This document shows positions 17,914 to 26,392 of a stretch of DNA of 64,000 bases, piece by piece (position 1 is the first letter of the stretch; each line of letters opens with the position of its first letter). The notes under the pieces are model-generated. The model saw only the letters and a list, made by a program, of their open reading frames with translations. It ran no database searches and was not told where the DNA came from. Both the position numbers and the translations under genes were made by a program. The stretch is from Pandoraea sp. ASV26. GTDB lineage: Bacteria > Pseudomonadota > Gammaproteobacteria > Burkholderiales > Burkholderiaceae. The DNA lies in assembly GCF_016428915.1 (NCBI RefSeq), contig NZ_JAELTP010000002.1, positions 1 to 64,000 on the forward strand, given 5' to 3'.

Positions 17914-18270
17914 TTACTTCGCAGCAGCGATCACGGCAATCTCGACGAGCAGGTCAGCGGCCGCGAGACGCGACTCGACGGTGGCGCGCGTCGGCGTGTT
18001 GCCCGGGCTCGTCCACGCGTCCCACACGGCGTTCATGCCGGCGAAGTCCGACTCGATGTCCTTGAGCCAGACTTGCGCCGAGAGCAGACGCGACTTGTCG
18101 ATACCGGCGTCCTTCAGATAACCGTCGATCTTCGCGAGCACTTGCTGCGTCTGCCCGGTGATGTCCTGCGTGCGGTCGTCGGCCGTCTGACCGCCGATGT
18201 ACACCGTTGCGTTATGCACCACGACACGGCTCATCCGTGCGTTCGTGTGATGGCGTTGAATATCGCTCAT
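17914..18270 (-). CDS. RidA/YjgF-family protein
   Basis: A 118-residue Rid protein: VYIGGQTADD, TQQVLAKIDGYL and PTRATVESRLAAADLLVEI are in family order, including the conserved Arg. RidA-type enzymes hydrolyse reactive imines or enamines released by amino-acid oxidases, which fits the flavin dehydrogenase genes just upstream in the operon. The frame extends 17 codons further, but the ATG at 18270 is chosen because GGAGA lies about nine nt upstream and the protein then begins as usual for the family. Confidence 0.93.
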   Translation of the reverse strand: MSDIQRHHTNARMSRVVVHNATVYIGGQTADDRTQDITGQTQQVLAKIDGYLKDAGIDKSRLLSAQVWLKDIESDFAGMNAVWDAWTSPGNTPTRATVESRLAAADLLVEIAVIAAAK

Positions 18271-18326
18271 TAACCACGTCTCCAAAAGGAATAAAAAGCG
18301 TAGATGAGAGGCGCGAGCCATCTCAC

Positions 18327-19760
18327 CTACTTGGGGAAGCCTGCTCGCTCACTCAGAAAATCCGGGGTCTCGACCGCCGTGGCCAACTCGCCCAGCGTGA
18401 CCGGCTTGATCGGCGGACGAATGCGGTAGTACCCGACTTCCGGCACCGCGCAGCCCTGCGCCTGTGCCAGCAGCTCCGCCACCGTCATGCCACAGAACCG
18501 GCCCTGACACGGACCCATGCCGCAACGCGAAAACGTCTTCGTCTGGTTCGGGCCGACACAGCCCAGCCCCGCCATGCGACGCACATCTCCGGCCGTGACC
18601 TCTTCGCAGCGGCACACGATGGTGCTGTCGTCGGCGGGTGCGCGAAACGCCTCGGCTGGCCGGTACAGCGCATCGAGGAACGGGCGAATCGCCGTGTGCG
18701 CCGCCAGTTCACGGCGCAGGGAAAGCGCGCGCGAGTCGCGCTTCGCCTCGTCGAGCTTGCCGAGCTTCACGGCGGCCTGCGCCGCCGCGAGCCGTCCCGA
18801 CGGCTCGGCGGCCAGCGCACCGGCGATCCCCGCGCCATCCCCGGCCACGAAGATGCCGGACAAACTCGTCTCGCCCCACGCGTCGGTCTTCGGGCGCCAG
18901 CACAACTGCGCCGCGTCCCACGCATGCTCGCAGCCGATCGAGCGCGTGACCTGCGTGTTGGGAATCACGCCCTGATGCAGCAACACGAGCGCCGTGTCGA
19001 TGCGCGCCGTGCGACCGAGCGCGACATACTCGATGCCCTCGGCCCGCTGGCTTCCGAGCACGCGCAACGATGTCACGTGCTTCACGTGTTGCACGCCCGC
19101 CGCGCGAATGGCGCGCAGCAGCTTGAAGCCCTTCATCAGATAGGACGGCGCCCGCAAGGCCCCGCCCGCGTGACGCAAGGCTTCACGCCGTGCGCCCGGC
19201 TCGGCCGTATCGAGAATGGCGCGCACCGGCACGCCGGCATTGATGAGTTGCCACGCGAACAGATAGAGCAACGGGCCACAACCGGCCAGCACTGCGGGCG
19301 AATCGGGCACCAGTGCCGACGCCTTGAGCAGCGTTTGCGCCGCGCCCACGCCCATCACACCGGGCAGCGTCCAGCCGGGAATCGGAAACGGCCGCTCCTG
19401 CGCGCCGCTCGCAAGCACAATGGCGCCCGCTTCGATTTGCAGCGTGCCGCCGCCCGCGCCCTGCCGCGTGATCGACACGCGTCGGTCTGCGCCGATCTGC
19501 CATGCGAGCGTCTGCGGCCAATAGTCGATGCCGGCAGCCACGAACGCGTCGACGAGCGCACGTCCGCGCAGGTAGTCCGGCCCGAGCACCGCCGGGTCGG
19601 CCAGCGGCGAGCGGCTCACGCTGCGATAGATCTGGCCGCCGGGCAGCACGTTTTCGTCGACGACCAGCGGCGCGAGCCCGTGACGCTTCGCCTCCAGCGC
19701 CGCCGCCAATCCGGCCGGACCCGCGCCGATCACCAGCAAATCCACGATTTTCGTGCTCAT
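18327..19760 (-). CDS. FAD/NAD-dependent subunit of an opine- or amino-acid-oxidising complex (HcnB/OoxA-like)
   Basis: A 477-residue pyridine-nucleotide-disulfide-type flavoprotein with IGAGPAGLAAALEAKR at the N terminus, GGQIYRS, and the second nucleotide-binding fold near residue 150. The C terminus carries a BFD-like cysteine cluster, CRCEEVT plus CGMGPCQGRFC, probably a further [2Fe-2S] site. Homologues are the A subunits of opine oxidases, of D-hydroxyproline dehydrogenases and HcnB of cyanide synthase. The start ATG overlaps the stop of the 2Fe-2S subunit gene as ATGA and has GAGGAG upstream. The substrate is unknown; the linked transporter argues for an imported nitrogen compound. Confidence 0.9.
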   Translation of the reverse strand: MSTKIVDLLVIGAGPAGLAAALEAKRHGLAPLVVDENVLPGGQIYRSVSRSPLADPAVLGPDYLRGRALVDAFVAAGIDYWPQTLAWQIGADRRVSITRQGAGGGTLQIEAGAIVLASGAQERPFPIPGWTLPGVMGVGAAQTLLKASALVPDSPAVLAGCGPLLYLFAWQLINAGVPVRAILDTAEPGARREALRHAGGALRAPSYLMKGFKLLRAIRAAGVQHVKHVTSLRVLGSQRAEGIEYVALGRTARIDTALVLLHQGVIPNTQVTRSIGCEHAWDAAQLCWRPKTDAWGETSLSGIFVAGDGAGIAGALAAEPSGRLAAAQAAVKLGKLDEAKRDSRALSLRRELAAHTAIRPFLDALYRPAEAFRAPADDSTIVCRCEEVTAGDVRRMAGLGCVGPNQTKTFSRCGMGPCQGRFCGMTVAELLAQAQGCAVPEVGYYRIRPPIKPVTLGELATAVETPDFLSERAGFPK

Positions 19761-20065
19761 GCCACACTCCTCGCGCCATCCATGCGGCGCACCTGCATGC
19801 CCTCGCGCACGGGCGTCATGCACCCTTGCCGGTTCGGCACACCGTCGATCTCCACAAGACAGTCGAAGCACACGCCCATCATGCAGAACGGCGCGCGCTC
19901 GCTGCCCGTCACGGGCGTGGTGCGGCACGCCGTCACCCCCGAAAAGAGCAAGGCGGCGGCCACATTCATGTCGGTCGGCACGTCGACCGGCGCACCCTCG
20001 ATGAACATTCGTACCGTCGCGCCATCCTTGCGCGCCAGCGATTTAAGCAGCGAAACGTTTGGCAT
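19757..20065 (-). CDS. 2Fe-2S subunit of the dehydrogenase complex (HcnA/opine-oxidase gamma-like)
   Basis: A 102-residue ferredoxin-like protein. CMMGVCFDC followed by CMTPV supplies four cysteines in the pattern of the small subunit of opine and hydroxyproline dehydrogenases, and VRMFIEGAPVDVP is the usual N-terminal strand. It should pass electrons between the two flavin subunits. The ATG at 20065 lies 23 bp inside the end of the DadA-like gene, and its stop overlaps the next start as ATGA, so all three subunits are probably translated together. Confidence 0.9.
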   Translation of the reverse strand: MPNVSLLKSLARKDGATVRMFIEGAPVDVPTDMNVAAALLFSGVTACRTTPVTGSERAPFCMMGVCFDCLVEIDGVPNRQGCMTPVREGMQVRRMDGARSVA

Positions 20066-21143
20066 AGAAATGATCCAGAAGCGCGGGACGCGGGCCGCCG
20101 AGAATCCACGGCGCGATGGTTTCACAATGCGCGGCGGCAAGCGTCACGCCGCTGTGGCAGGTCGCGAGGAACGCGCCCGGGTAAGCCTCGGAGGCTTCGT
20201 AAATCGGCAGACCGTCAGCCGTCATCACACGCAATGCCCCCCACGCGCGCACCACGCGCACGTTCTTGAGCAAGGGGAACGGCGCAATGCCGCGCCGGGC
20301 GATGTCGGCGAGCACATCCGGTGTCACGCCGTCGTTGAAGCCCACGTCCTCGGCCGAGTCGCCGAGCATGACCGAGCCCTCAACGGTTTGACGCACATAA
20401 ATCGTCGGATACGAAAGGAAGGGCTTGACGCGCTCGGTCACGAGAATCTGACCGCGCAGCGGCTTGACCGGCGCATTCAGCCCCACCATCGGCGCGAGAT
20501 CGCGGTTGCCCAGCCCCGCGGCGAGCACCACGCGCCCGGCGTCGAACGACGCATCGCCCATGCTGACGCGAAACGCGCTGCCCACCGGACGAATGTCGGT
20601 CACACGCACGTTCGGCGCATATTCACCGCCCGCCTGCTCGAACGCCGTGAACAGCGCGCGCAACGTGTACAGCGGGCTTACGTGACCGTCGTTCGGGGAA
20701 TAGATGCCGCCAGCCACGTCGGGACCGATCGCCGGCAGACGCTCGGCAAGCGCATCGTGATCGAGCACTTCGTACTTGAGTGCGGGCTCGGCTTCCTGCA
20801 ACTTGCGCAGGCTCTCGACCTTGATCGCCAACTCCTCCGGGGTTTGCGCGATGTTGAAGCCACCGGGCCGCTGAAAGCCGACGCTCACGCCGGTGCGCGC
20901 GAACAACTCGTCGGCAAAGCCTTGCCAGGTGTTGGCCGAGTGCAGCGACCAGCGCGCATAGTCCGTGCAGGTGCCGCCTTTGCCCTGCACCCAGACCAAT
21001 CCGAAGTTGCCGCGTGCGGCGCGCAACGCATTGTCCTCGCCATCGCAAACGACGACGCGTTGTCCGCGCTTGGCGAGCCCGTAGGCAATCGCCATGCCGA
21101 CGAGGCCGCCGCCGATGACGGCGATATCGTATGTCTTTTGCAT
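20043..21143 (-). CDS. DadA-like FAD-dependent amino-acid dehydrogenase subunit (HcnC/OoxB-like)
   Basis: A 366-residue DAO-family flavoprotein starting DIAVIGGGLVGMAIAYGLA, with a second FAD contact region around VVLAAGLGNRDLAP and the C-terminal CHSGVTLAAAHCE typical of the glycine-oxidase/DadA fold. In the three-subunit enzymes this part performs C-N bond oxidation of an amino acid, imino acid or opine. It follows the last permease gene by only three bases. The assignment as cyanide synthase is possible by homology but less likely given the transporter, RidA and regulator. Confidence 0.9.
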   Translation of the reverse strand: MQKTYDIAVIGGGLVGMAIAYGLAKRGQRVVVCDGEDNALRAARGNFGLVWVQGKGGTCTDYARWSLHSANTWQGFADELFARTGVSVGFQRPGGFNIAQTPEELAIKVESLRKLQEAEPALKYEVLDHDALAERLPAIGPDVAGGIYSPNDGHVSPLYTLRALFTAFEQAGGEYAPNVRVTDIRPVGSAFRVSMGDASFDAGRVVLAAGLGNRDLAPMVGLNAPVKPLRGQILVTERVKPFLSYPTIYVRQTVEGSVMLGDSAEDVGFNDGVTPDVLADIARRGIAPFPLLKNVRVVRAWGALRVMTADGLPIYEASEAYPGAFLATCHSGVTLAAAHCETIAPWILGGPRPALLDHFYAKRFAA

Positions 21144-21146
21144 GTT

Positions 21147-21962
21147 TTAGTGATTTCCAACCAGAACCTTGTTCAGTCCATAGATGCGATCGAGCACCAG
21201 CATCACTGCCAGCGTCAGCCCGATGAGCAGCGTCGAGATCGCTGCCACGCTCGGGTCGACCGTCTCGCTCATGTTCATGTAGATGCGCACCGGCAGCGTG
21301 ATCGTCGTGGGCGACGTGACGAAAATCGTGGCCGTGAGTTCGTCGAAACTGTTGATGAACGCCAGCACCCAGCCGCCGGCCACGCCCGGCAGAATCGCCG
21401 GCAGCGTGATACGGCGAAACGTCGTCCAGCGCCCGGCCCCCAGCGAGCGCGCCGCACGTTCGGCCTCGTCGGCCTGTCCCACGAGCGCCGACATGATCAG
21501 ACGCAGCGCATACGGGAAGATCAGCAGTGCATGGCAAGCCACGAGGCTCACGAACGATCCCCCCATGTCGAGCAGCGTGAACAGCCGCAGGAACGCAATG
21601 CCCAGCACCACCGGCGGAATCATCAGCGGCGAGAGCAGGAACGAATTGATCGCGTCTCGCCCCGGGAAGCGGTAGCGCGCCAGCCCCATCGCCGTCGGCA
21701 CTGCCAGCACCGTCGACACGCTGGCTGACGTCACCCCCAGCCACAGACTTGTGCGCAGCGCCGACTGGAAGTCCTCGTCGCTCATCAACGACGAGAACCA
21801 GCGCAGCGAAAAGTGCTGCGTCGGGATCGACAGGAAGTTGTCCGGCGTAAAGGCCACCAGACACACCACCACCAGCGGCGCGAGGATGAAGACCAGAAAC
21901 GCCACGTGGAACGCGAGCGCCGCCACACCGTTGCGGTCGTACTGAGGATCTTGCCGATTCAT
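21147..21962 (-). CDS. ABC transporter permease, PotC type
   Basis: A 271-residue inner-membrane protein with six predicted membrane segments and the EAA loop in AERAARSLGAGRWTTFRRITLPAILPG. It is the second permease of a spermidine/putrescine-type importer. The gene lies between the first permease (12 bp gap) and the DadA-like subunit (3 bp gap), tying uptake to oxidation of the same substrate. Confidence 0.92.
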   Translation of the reverse strand: MNRQDPQYDRNGVAALAFHVAFLVFILAPLVVVCLVAFTPDNFLSIPTQHFSLRWFSSLMSDEDFQSALRTSLWLGVTSASVSTVLAVPTAMGLARYRFPGRDAINSFLLSPLMIPPVVLGIAFLRLFTLLDMGGSFVSLVACHALLIFPYALRLIMSALVGQADEAERAARSLGAGRWTTFRRITLPAILPGVAGGWVLAFINSFDELTATIFVTSPTTITLPVRIYMNMSETVDPSVAAISTLLIGLTLAVMLVLDRIYGLNKVLVGNH

Positions 21963-21974
21963 CGCCTTGCCTCC

Positions 21975-22913
21975 TCAGCCGAGACGGCGCGTGAAGCGCT
22001 TCTCGAGTGCACGGTTATATCCGCTGATGATGGCCACGTTGACGATCAGCAGCACGATGGCAATGGCAGCCCCAAGCGGCCAGTTCAGCGTGCCGAGAAA
22101 TTCGTCGTAAGCCGTGGTCGCCACGACCTTCAGACGTCGCCCGCCAATGAGCGCCGGCGTAGCGAAGGCGCTGGCCGTTAGCGCGAACACGATCAGACTG
22201 CCCGACAGAATGCCCGGCGTGACCTGCGGCAGCACCACGCGCCACATCACCGTCGCACGTCCCGCCCCCAGCGAGCGCGCGGCATGCGCCACCGCCGGGT
22301 CGAGCCGCGTGAGCGAGGTCCACACCGAGAGCACCATGAGCGGCACCAGCACATGCACCAGCGCCACCGTGACCGCGCCCATCGTGAAGAGCATCTGCAA
22401 GGGATGATCGATGAGCCCCAGCTTCGCAAGCACGGTATTGACCAGCCCCTCACGGCCCAACAGGATCGACCAGCCCAGCGTGCGCACGACGACCGAGATC
22501 AGCAGCGGCCCGAGCACCAGCACCAGACACAGCGAGCGCCACGGATCACGCATGCGGAACAGGAAATACGCCTCCGGCACGCCGACCAGCACGCACAGCA
22601 TCGTCACGCCCACGGAGAGCAGCAACGTGCGCAGGAAGATCTCGTAGAAATAGCTGTCGGTCAGAATGTCGACGTAGTGCTGAAGCGAGACCGTCGGCAG
22701 TATCCCGCCCAGGTTCGGATCGAAGCCATGCAGGCTCAGCACGAACGTCAGTGCCAGCGGCACCGCGAGCAGCACGAGGAAGTAGATCGTCGCCGGCATG
22801 ACCAGCGTCCAGGCGGCGCGCCGCTGGCTGGCGATCTCGGGCGAGAGCGCCGCTGTCGCGTTCATGTCCGGCACGGCGCCGACTCCCGATGGCGTAGACG
22901 TTGCAGCATTCAT
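21975..22913 (-). CDS. ABC transporter permease, PotB type
   Basis: A 312-residue permease with a hydrophilic N terminus of about 45 residues, six membrane segments and the EAA loop AHAARSLGAGRATVMWRVVLPQVTPG. The start ATG at 22913 overlaps the stop of the ATPase gene as ATGA; a longer frame reaches 22952 but the coupled start is preferred. It pairs with the PotC-type permease downstream. Confidence 0.92.
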   Translation of the reverse strand: MNAATSTPSGVGAVPDMNATAALSPEIASQRRAAWTLVMPATIYFLVLLAVPLALTFVLSLHGFDPNLGGILPTVSLQHYVDILTDSYFYEIFLRTLLLSVGVTMLCVLVGVPEAYFLFRMRDPWRSLCLVLVLGPLLISVVVRTLGWSILLGREGLVNTVLAKLGLIDHPLQMLFTMGAVTVALVHVLVPLMVLSVWTSLTRLDPAVAHAARSLGAGRATVMWRVVLPQVTPGILSGSLIVFALTASAFATPALIGGRRLKVVATTAYDEFLGTLNWPLGAAIAIVLLIVNVAIISGYNRALEKRFTRRLG

Positions 22914-24001
22914 GCGCCCTCCTGCACGAGACGCAGCGCGTCCTCGGCCCAATCGAGCCCGACGGCTTCGCCATCGTTCGCGGCGACCACGCCGTCATTC
23001 GATACCAGCACGCGCAGCTCGCCGAGCGCCGTCGACACGGTAAGCACCCAATGATTGCCGTGGAAGCTGCGCTGGCCCACGCGGCCGGCGAGCCGCCCCG
23101 CCGTCGCCGATGTCAGGCGAATGCGCTCGGGCCGCAGGCTGAACGTGGCCGGGCCACCCTTCGCATGCCCCGCACCACCTGCCGACGCCACGCCGGCATG
23201 GGCGGGCGACACCGCGAGACGGTGGCCCTGTGCGTCGAGCACGGCCACCCCGCCGCGCACGTCGAGCTGACCGGTAATGAGATTGGTCTGCCCGATGAAG
23301 TGCGCGGCAAACGTGGCACGCGGGTCCTCGTACACGTCATGCGGCGTATCGATGCGCACCACACGCCCGGCGTTGAGCAACACCACGCGATCGCTGATGG
23401 CAAGCGCCTCGGCCTGATCGTGCGTGACCATGATGGTGGTCGTGCCGACCTTGCGCTGAATGGCGCGTAACTCGTCCTGCATCTGTTCGCGCAGCTTCGC
23501 GTCGAGATTCGACAGCGGCTCGTCGAGCAGCAGCACAGGCGGCGCGATCACCAACGCCCGGGCGAGCGCCACACGCTGACGCTGACCGCCCGAGAGTTCG
23601 CGCGGATAGCGCTGCGCATGCTGGTCGAGGTGCACCAACGCCAGCGCGTCCTGCACACGACGCTGTTTCTGGCCCGGGTCCACGCGGCGCATGTCCAGCC
23701 CGAATGCCACGTTCTGCGCCACGGTCATGTGCGGAAACAGCGCGTAGCTTTGGAACACGATACCGAGGCCGCGCTTTTCCGGTGGCACCGGCGTGAGGTC
23801 GCGGCCTTCAAGCAGAATGCGGCCGGTACTCGGCGCGACGAACCCGGCGATCATCTGCAAGGTAGTGGTCTTGCCGCAGCCGGACGGGCCCAGCAGCGAG
23901 ATGAACTCGCCCTGCGCAATCGAAAGATCGACGCCCTCGACCGCGACGGTGTCACCGAAGCGTTTGCCGAGTTGCTCGAGACGCAAATATGGGGGGCTCA
24001 T
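22910..24001 (-). CDS. ABC transporter ATP-binding protein, PotA type
   Basis: A 363-residue ATPase: Walker A GPSGCGKTT near residue 41, signature LSGGQRQRVALARAL, Walker B VLLLDEPLSNLDAKLR and switch region VTHDQAEALAISD, followed by a C-terminal TOBE-like regulatory domain. It powers uptake through the two permeases. The ATG at 24001 lies 23 bp after the binding-protein stop; the frame is open further upstream within the binding-protein gene but that part does not resemble the family. Confidence 0.94.
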   Translation of the reverse strand: MSPPYLRLEQLGKRFGDTVAVEGVDLSIAQGEFISLLGPSGCGKTTTLQMIAGFVAPSTGRILLEGRDLTPVPPEKRGLGIVFQSYALFPHMTVAQNVAFGLDMRRVDPGQKQRRVQDALALVHLDQHAQRYPRELSGGQRQRVALARALVIAPPVLLLDEPLSNLDAKLREQMQDELRAIQRKVGTTTIMVTHDQAEALAISDRVVLLNAGRVVRIDTPHDVYEDPRATFAAHFIGQTNLITGQLDVRGGVAVLDAQGHRLAVSPAHAGVASAGGAGHAKGGPATFSLRPERIRLTSATAGRLAGRVGQRSFHGNHWVLTVSTALGELRVLVSNDGVVAANDGEAVGLDWAEDALRLVQEGA

Positions 24002-24024
24002 AGCGCTTGTGATCTCCCTGCGCC

Positions 24025-25092
24025 TTAACGCTCGATCTGACGGTTCCAGCGCTGCGTCCACTCTGCGCGCTTGGCGTTGACGACATCCCAGTCGACACGC
24101 ACGAGCTTGTCGATCTGCGCCGGCGACGGCACGCGTGCCGCCACGGACATCGACAGTTGGGTCTTCTTGTTCGACGGCGCCACACCCTGACTCTCGGCGA
24201 GGATGGCCTGCGTCTGCGGCGAGAGCACCGTCTGGATGAATTTCTGCGCGAGCGCGTCGTTGGCCGACTTGTCCACCGCGCACATGCCCATGCCGAGCGC
24301 TACCGCGCCTTCCTTCGGATATACGAACTCGACCGGAATGCCCTGCTGACGCAGCGCCTGCACGCGACCGTTGCCCCATACGGCGATGCCGACTTCGTCC
24401 GCCTGGAACAGCTCGGCGATCTTGCCCGGCGACGGGTCGAACGACAGCACGTTCGGTGCGATCTTCTCCATTTCGCGGAAGCCCGGATCGATGTTGCTGT
24501 CGCTACCGCCGTTGAGCTTGGACTCGACGAGCAGCGCGTGCAGACCATAGGTGTTCTTGATGCTCGGCATCACGAGCTTGCCCTTGTACTTCGGATCGGA
24601 CAGTTCTTTCCACGACGTCGGCGCGGGCCAGCCCTTCGACTGGAACAGACGCGTGTTGTAGGCGATACCCGTCGCGATCAACCCGGCCGCCACGGCATTG
24701 CCGCTCTTGAACTTCGCGATGTCGTACAGATCCTGATAGACCGGCGCGTCGGCCAGCTTGCCGCAGAAGCCCATCTGAATGGCCTGATACATCGGACCGT
24801 CGTCGAGGAAGACCACATCCATGCCGGCCTTGCCCTTTTGCGCCTGAAGCTTGGCAAGGGTCGTCGTCGAATCGCCCGGCACGATCACCACCTTGGTGCC
24901 GGGGTTCGCCCGTTCGAAGCCGGGAATGACGTCCTTCTTGAGCATCTGCTCGAACGAACCGCCATAGGCACCGACGTACAGCGTCGTGTCGGCATGGGCG
25001 GCCGTGGCACCGAATACGAACCCGGCAACACCGACCGATGCGGCAGCGGTGCGGCCAAGCTTGCGAAGCGTTTGGGGAACGACAGTCTTCAT
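24025..25092 (-). CDS. Periplasmic solute-binding protein, PotD-like
   Basis: A 355-residue family-1-type extracellular binding protein. A signal peptide (positively charged start, GVAGFVFGATAAHA, cleavage near residue 34) precedes LYVGAYGGSFEQMLKKDVIPGFE, the usual start of polyamine/opine-type binding proteins. It is first in the uptake-oxidation operon and divergent from the LysR gene. Ligand cannot be told from the sequence; polyamines, opines and amino-acid derivatives are all bound by this family. Confidence 0.93.
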   Translation of the reverse strand: MKTVVPQTLRKLGRTAAASVGVAGFVFGATAAHADTTLYVGAYGGSFEQMLKKDVIPGFERANPGTKVVIVPGDSTTTLAKLQAQKGKAGMDVVFLDDGPMYQAIQMGFCGKLADAPVYQDLYDIAKFKSGNAVAAGLIATGIAYNTRLFQSKGWPAPTSWKELSDPKYKGKLVMPSIKNTYGLHALLVESKLNGGSDSNIDPGFREMEKIAPNVLSFDPSPGKIAELFQADEVGIAVWGNGRVQALRQQGIPVEFVYPKEGAVALGMGMCAVDKSANDALAQKFIQTVLSPQTQAILAESQGVAPSNKKTQLSMSVAARVPSPAQIDKLVRVDWDVVNAKRAEWTQRWNRQIER

Positions 25093-25125
25093 CGAGAAGC
25101 TCCTTGCGTGAAGCAGTGTTATGTG

Positions 25126-25249
25126 ATGTTATGGCCCGGCATTACGAAAAAAAATCAAACTATCAGGTGGTTTTCGTAGAGTCATTTTCGACACACGCAC
25201 CGTCAAATCACATTTTTTAACCCAGCCATACGCAAATGTTATGGCCCGG
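25126..25249. promoter_or_regulatory. Repeated 14-bp elements between the binding-protein and LysR genes
   Basis: ATGTTATGGCCCGG occurs at 25126-25139 and again at 25236-25249, exactly 110 bp apart in the same orientation. A shorter TGTTATG copy precedes the first at 25117-25123. The second copy ends 16 bp before the LysR start codon. These are candidate sites for the LysR regulator or another protein controlling both directions. Confidence 0.5.
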
Positions 25250-25265
25250 TTGAGACGAGGCTTCG

Positions 25266-26156
25266 ATGAAGATCCGGCAGTTGGAAGCATTTCGCGCGCT
25301 GATCCTGCGCCAGACGGTCACTCGCGCGGCCGACATGCTTCACATCTCGCAACCGGCGGTCACTCGCCTGATCAACGATCTGGAAGCTGACGTAGGGTTT
25401 TCCTTATTCGACCGTATCCATGGCCGGTTGAACCCAACGCCCGAAGCGATGGTGCTGTTCGAGGAAGTGGAGCGCTCGTTCGCAGGCATCGAGCGCATTG
25501 CGCAGACGGCCGAACAGATCAAGTCGCTGCGGCGCGGTTCGCTGCATATCGCCGGGGCGCCTGCCCTCGCGCTGGAATTCCTGCCAACGACGCTGACCGG
25601 CTTCATGCGCGAGCATCCGGGCATCAGCACCACGCTGCTGATTCACGCGTCGAGCATCGTGGTCGACATGGTGGTTGGGCGCCGCTGCGACGTGGGCTTC
25701 ATCGCGCATCCGCTCACGCATGCCGGTGTGAACGTCGAGACGCTGCACCGCGCCCCCATGCGGTGCATCCTGCCGCTCGGCCATCGCCTCGCCCATCGCG
25801 ACGTCATCCACCCCGAAGACCTGCGCGACGAGTCGTTCGTGTCGTATCCGAAGGAATTCGACGGGCGCATGTATATCGACCGTATCTTCGCCGAGCGGCA
25901 GATCGACCGGGTGATGAGCGCGGAGTCGCAACTGTCCGCAGCGATTTGCGTGCTCGTGCAGCACGGCGCGGGCGTGGCGATCATCGATCAGATCACGGCC
26001 CGCTATGCGGCCGGACGCGTCATCGTCAAACCGTTCGAGCCGACAGTGCTCTCGGGCTTCTCGCTCGTGACGTCCACACAGCACCCGCCCTCGCAACTCG
26101 CGCAGGCGTTCGTCGACTATACGAAGCAGCGCATGATCGCCCAGTTCGGCGACTGA
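25266..26156 (+). CDS. LysR-type regulator of the uptake-oxidation operon (OccR/NocR-like)
   Basis: A 296-residue LTTR. The winged helix is at residues 1-60 (MKIRQLEAFRALI, AADMLHISQPAVTRLINDLE) and the ligand-binding domain from about 90 onward. The N terminus resembles OccR/NocR, which control octopine and nopaline catabolism, matching the opine-oxidase-like genes it faces. It probably binds within 25093-25265 and activates the divergent operon when the substrate is present. Confidence 0.93.
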   Translation: MKIRQLEAFRALILRQTVTRAADMLHISQPAVTRLINDLEADVGFSLFDRIHGRLNPTPEAMVLFEEVERSFAGIERIAQTAEQIKSLRRGSLHIAGAPALALEFLPTTLTGFMREHPGISTTLLIHASSIVVDMVVGRRCDVGFIAHPLTHAGVNVETLHRAPMRCILPLGHRLAHRDVIHPEDLRDESFVSYPKEFDGRMYIDRIFAERQIDRVMSAESQLSAAICVLVQHGAGVAIIDQITARYAAGRVIVKPFEPTVLSGFSLVTSTQHPPSQLAQAFVDYTKQRMIAQFGD

Positions 26157-26226
26157 GCCGGCGGCCTGACCCCGGTCAATCGCCGCGGCGTTGCAGGCAT
26201 GCGCGTGCGAGCCAGTCAACCGGCAC

Positions 26227-26332
26227 CCCCTCTCATTTTCAAGAGGGGTTCAACAGTTCAATGCAAAATCCTCACGTTTCATTGTTCGAACTGAAGTGTT
26301 TTAACTATGACAGCGTGCTTCCCGGCAAATGA
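26227..26332 (+). other. Leader with hairpin and possible 23-codon ORF before the OmpR-type gene
   Basis: CCCCTCT (26227-26233) pairs with AGAGGGG (26242-26248). The GAGGGG in the right arm lies 12 nt before an ATG at 26261 that opens a 23-codon frame ending at 26332 (starting MQNPHVSLFELKC). The frame is short, so its translation is uncertain; the hairpin could mask its ribosome binding site. Confidence 0.3.
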
Positions 26333-26392
26333 GTTCGCGGGCACGGCATGAGCATGGAAAAACGAATTCGAGTTCGGCAACAGGAGCATGAA

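Noticed and set aside
18327-21143. Hydrogen cyanide synthase hcnABC
   Set aside because: Homology alone permits it, but gene order, the linked transporter, RidA and an OccR-like regulator fit opine or amino-acid oxidation better.
18207-21728. A 1,173-codon open frame on the plus strand opposite the dehydrogenase genes
   Set aside because: It is antisense to three well-recognised genes, is rich in Arg, His and Gln as GC-rich shadows are, and shows no known motif.
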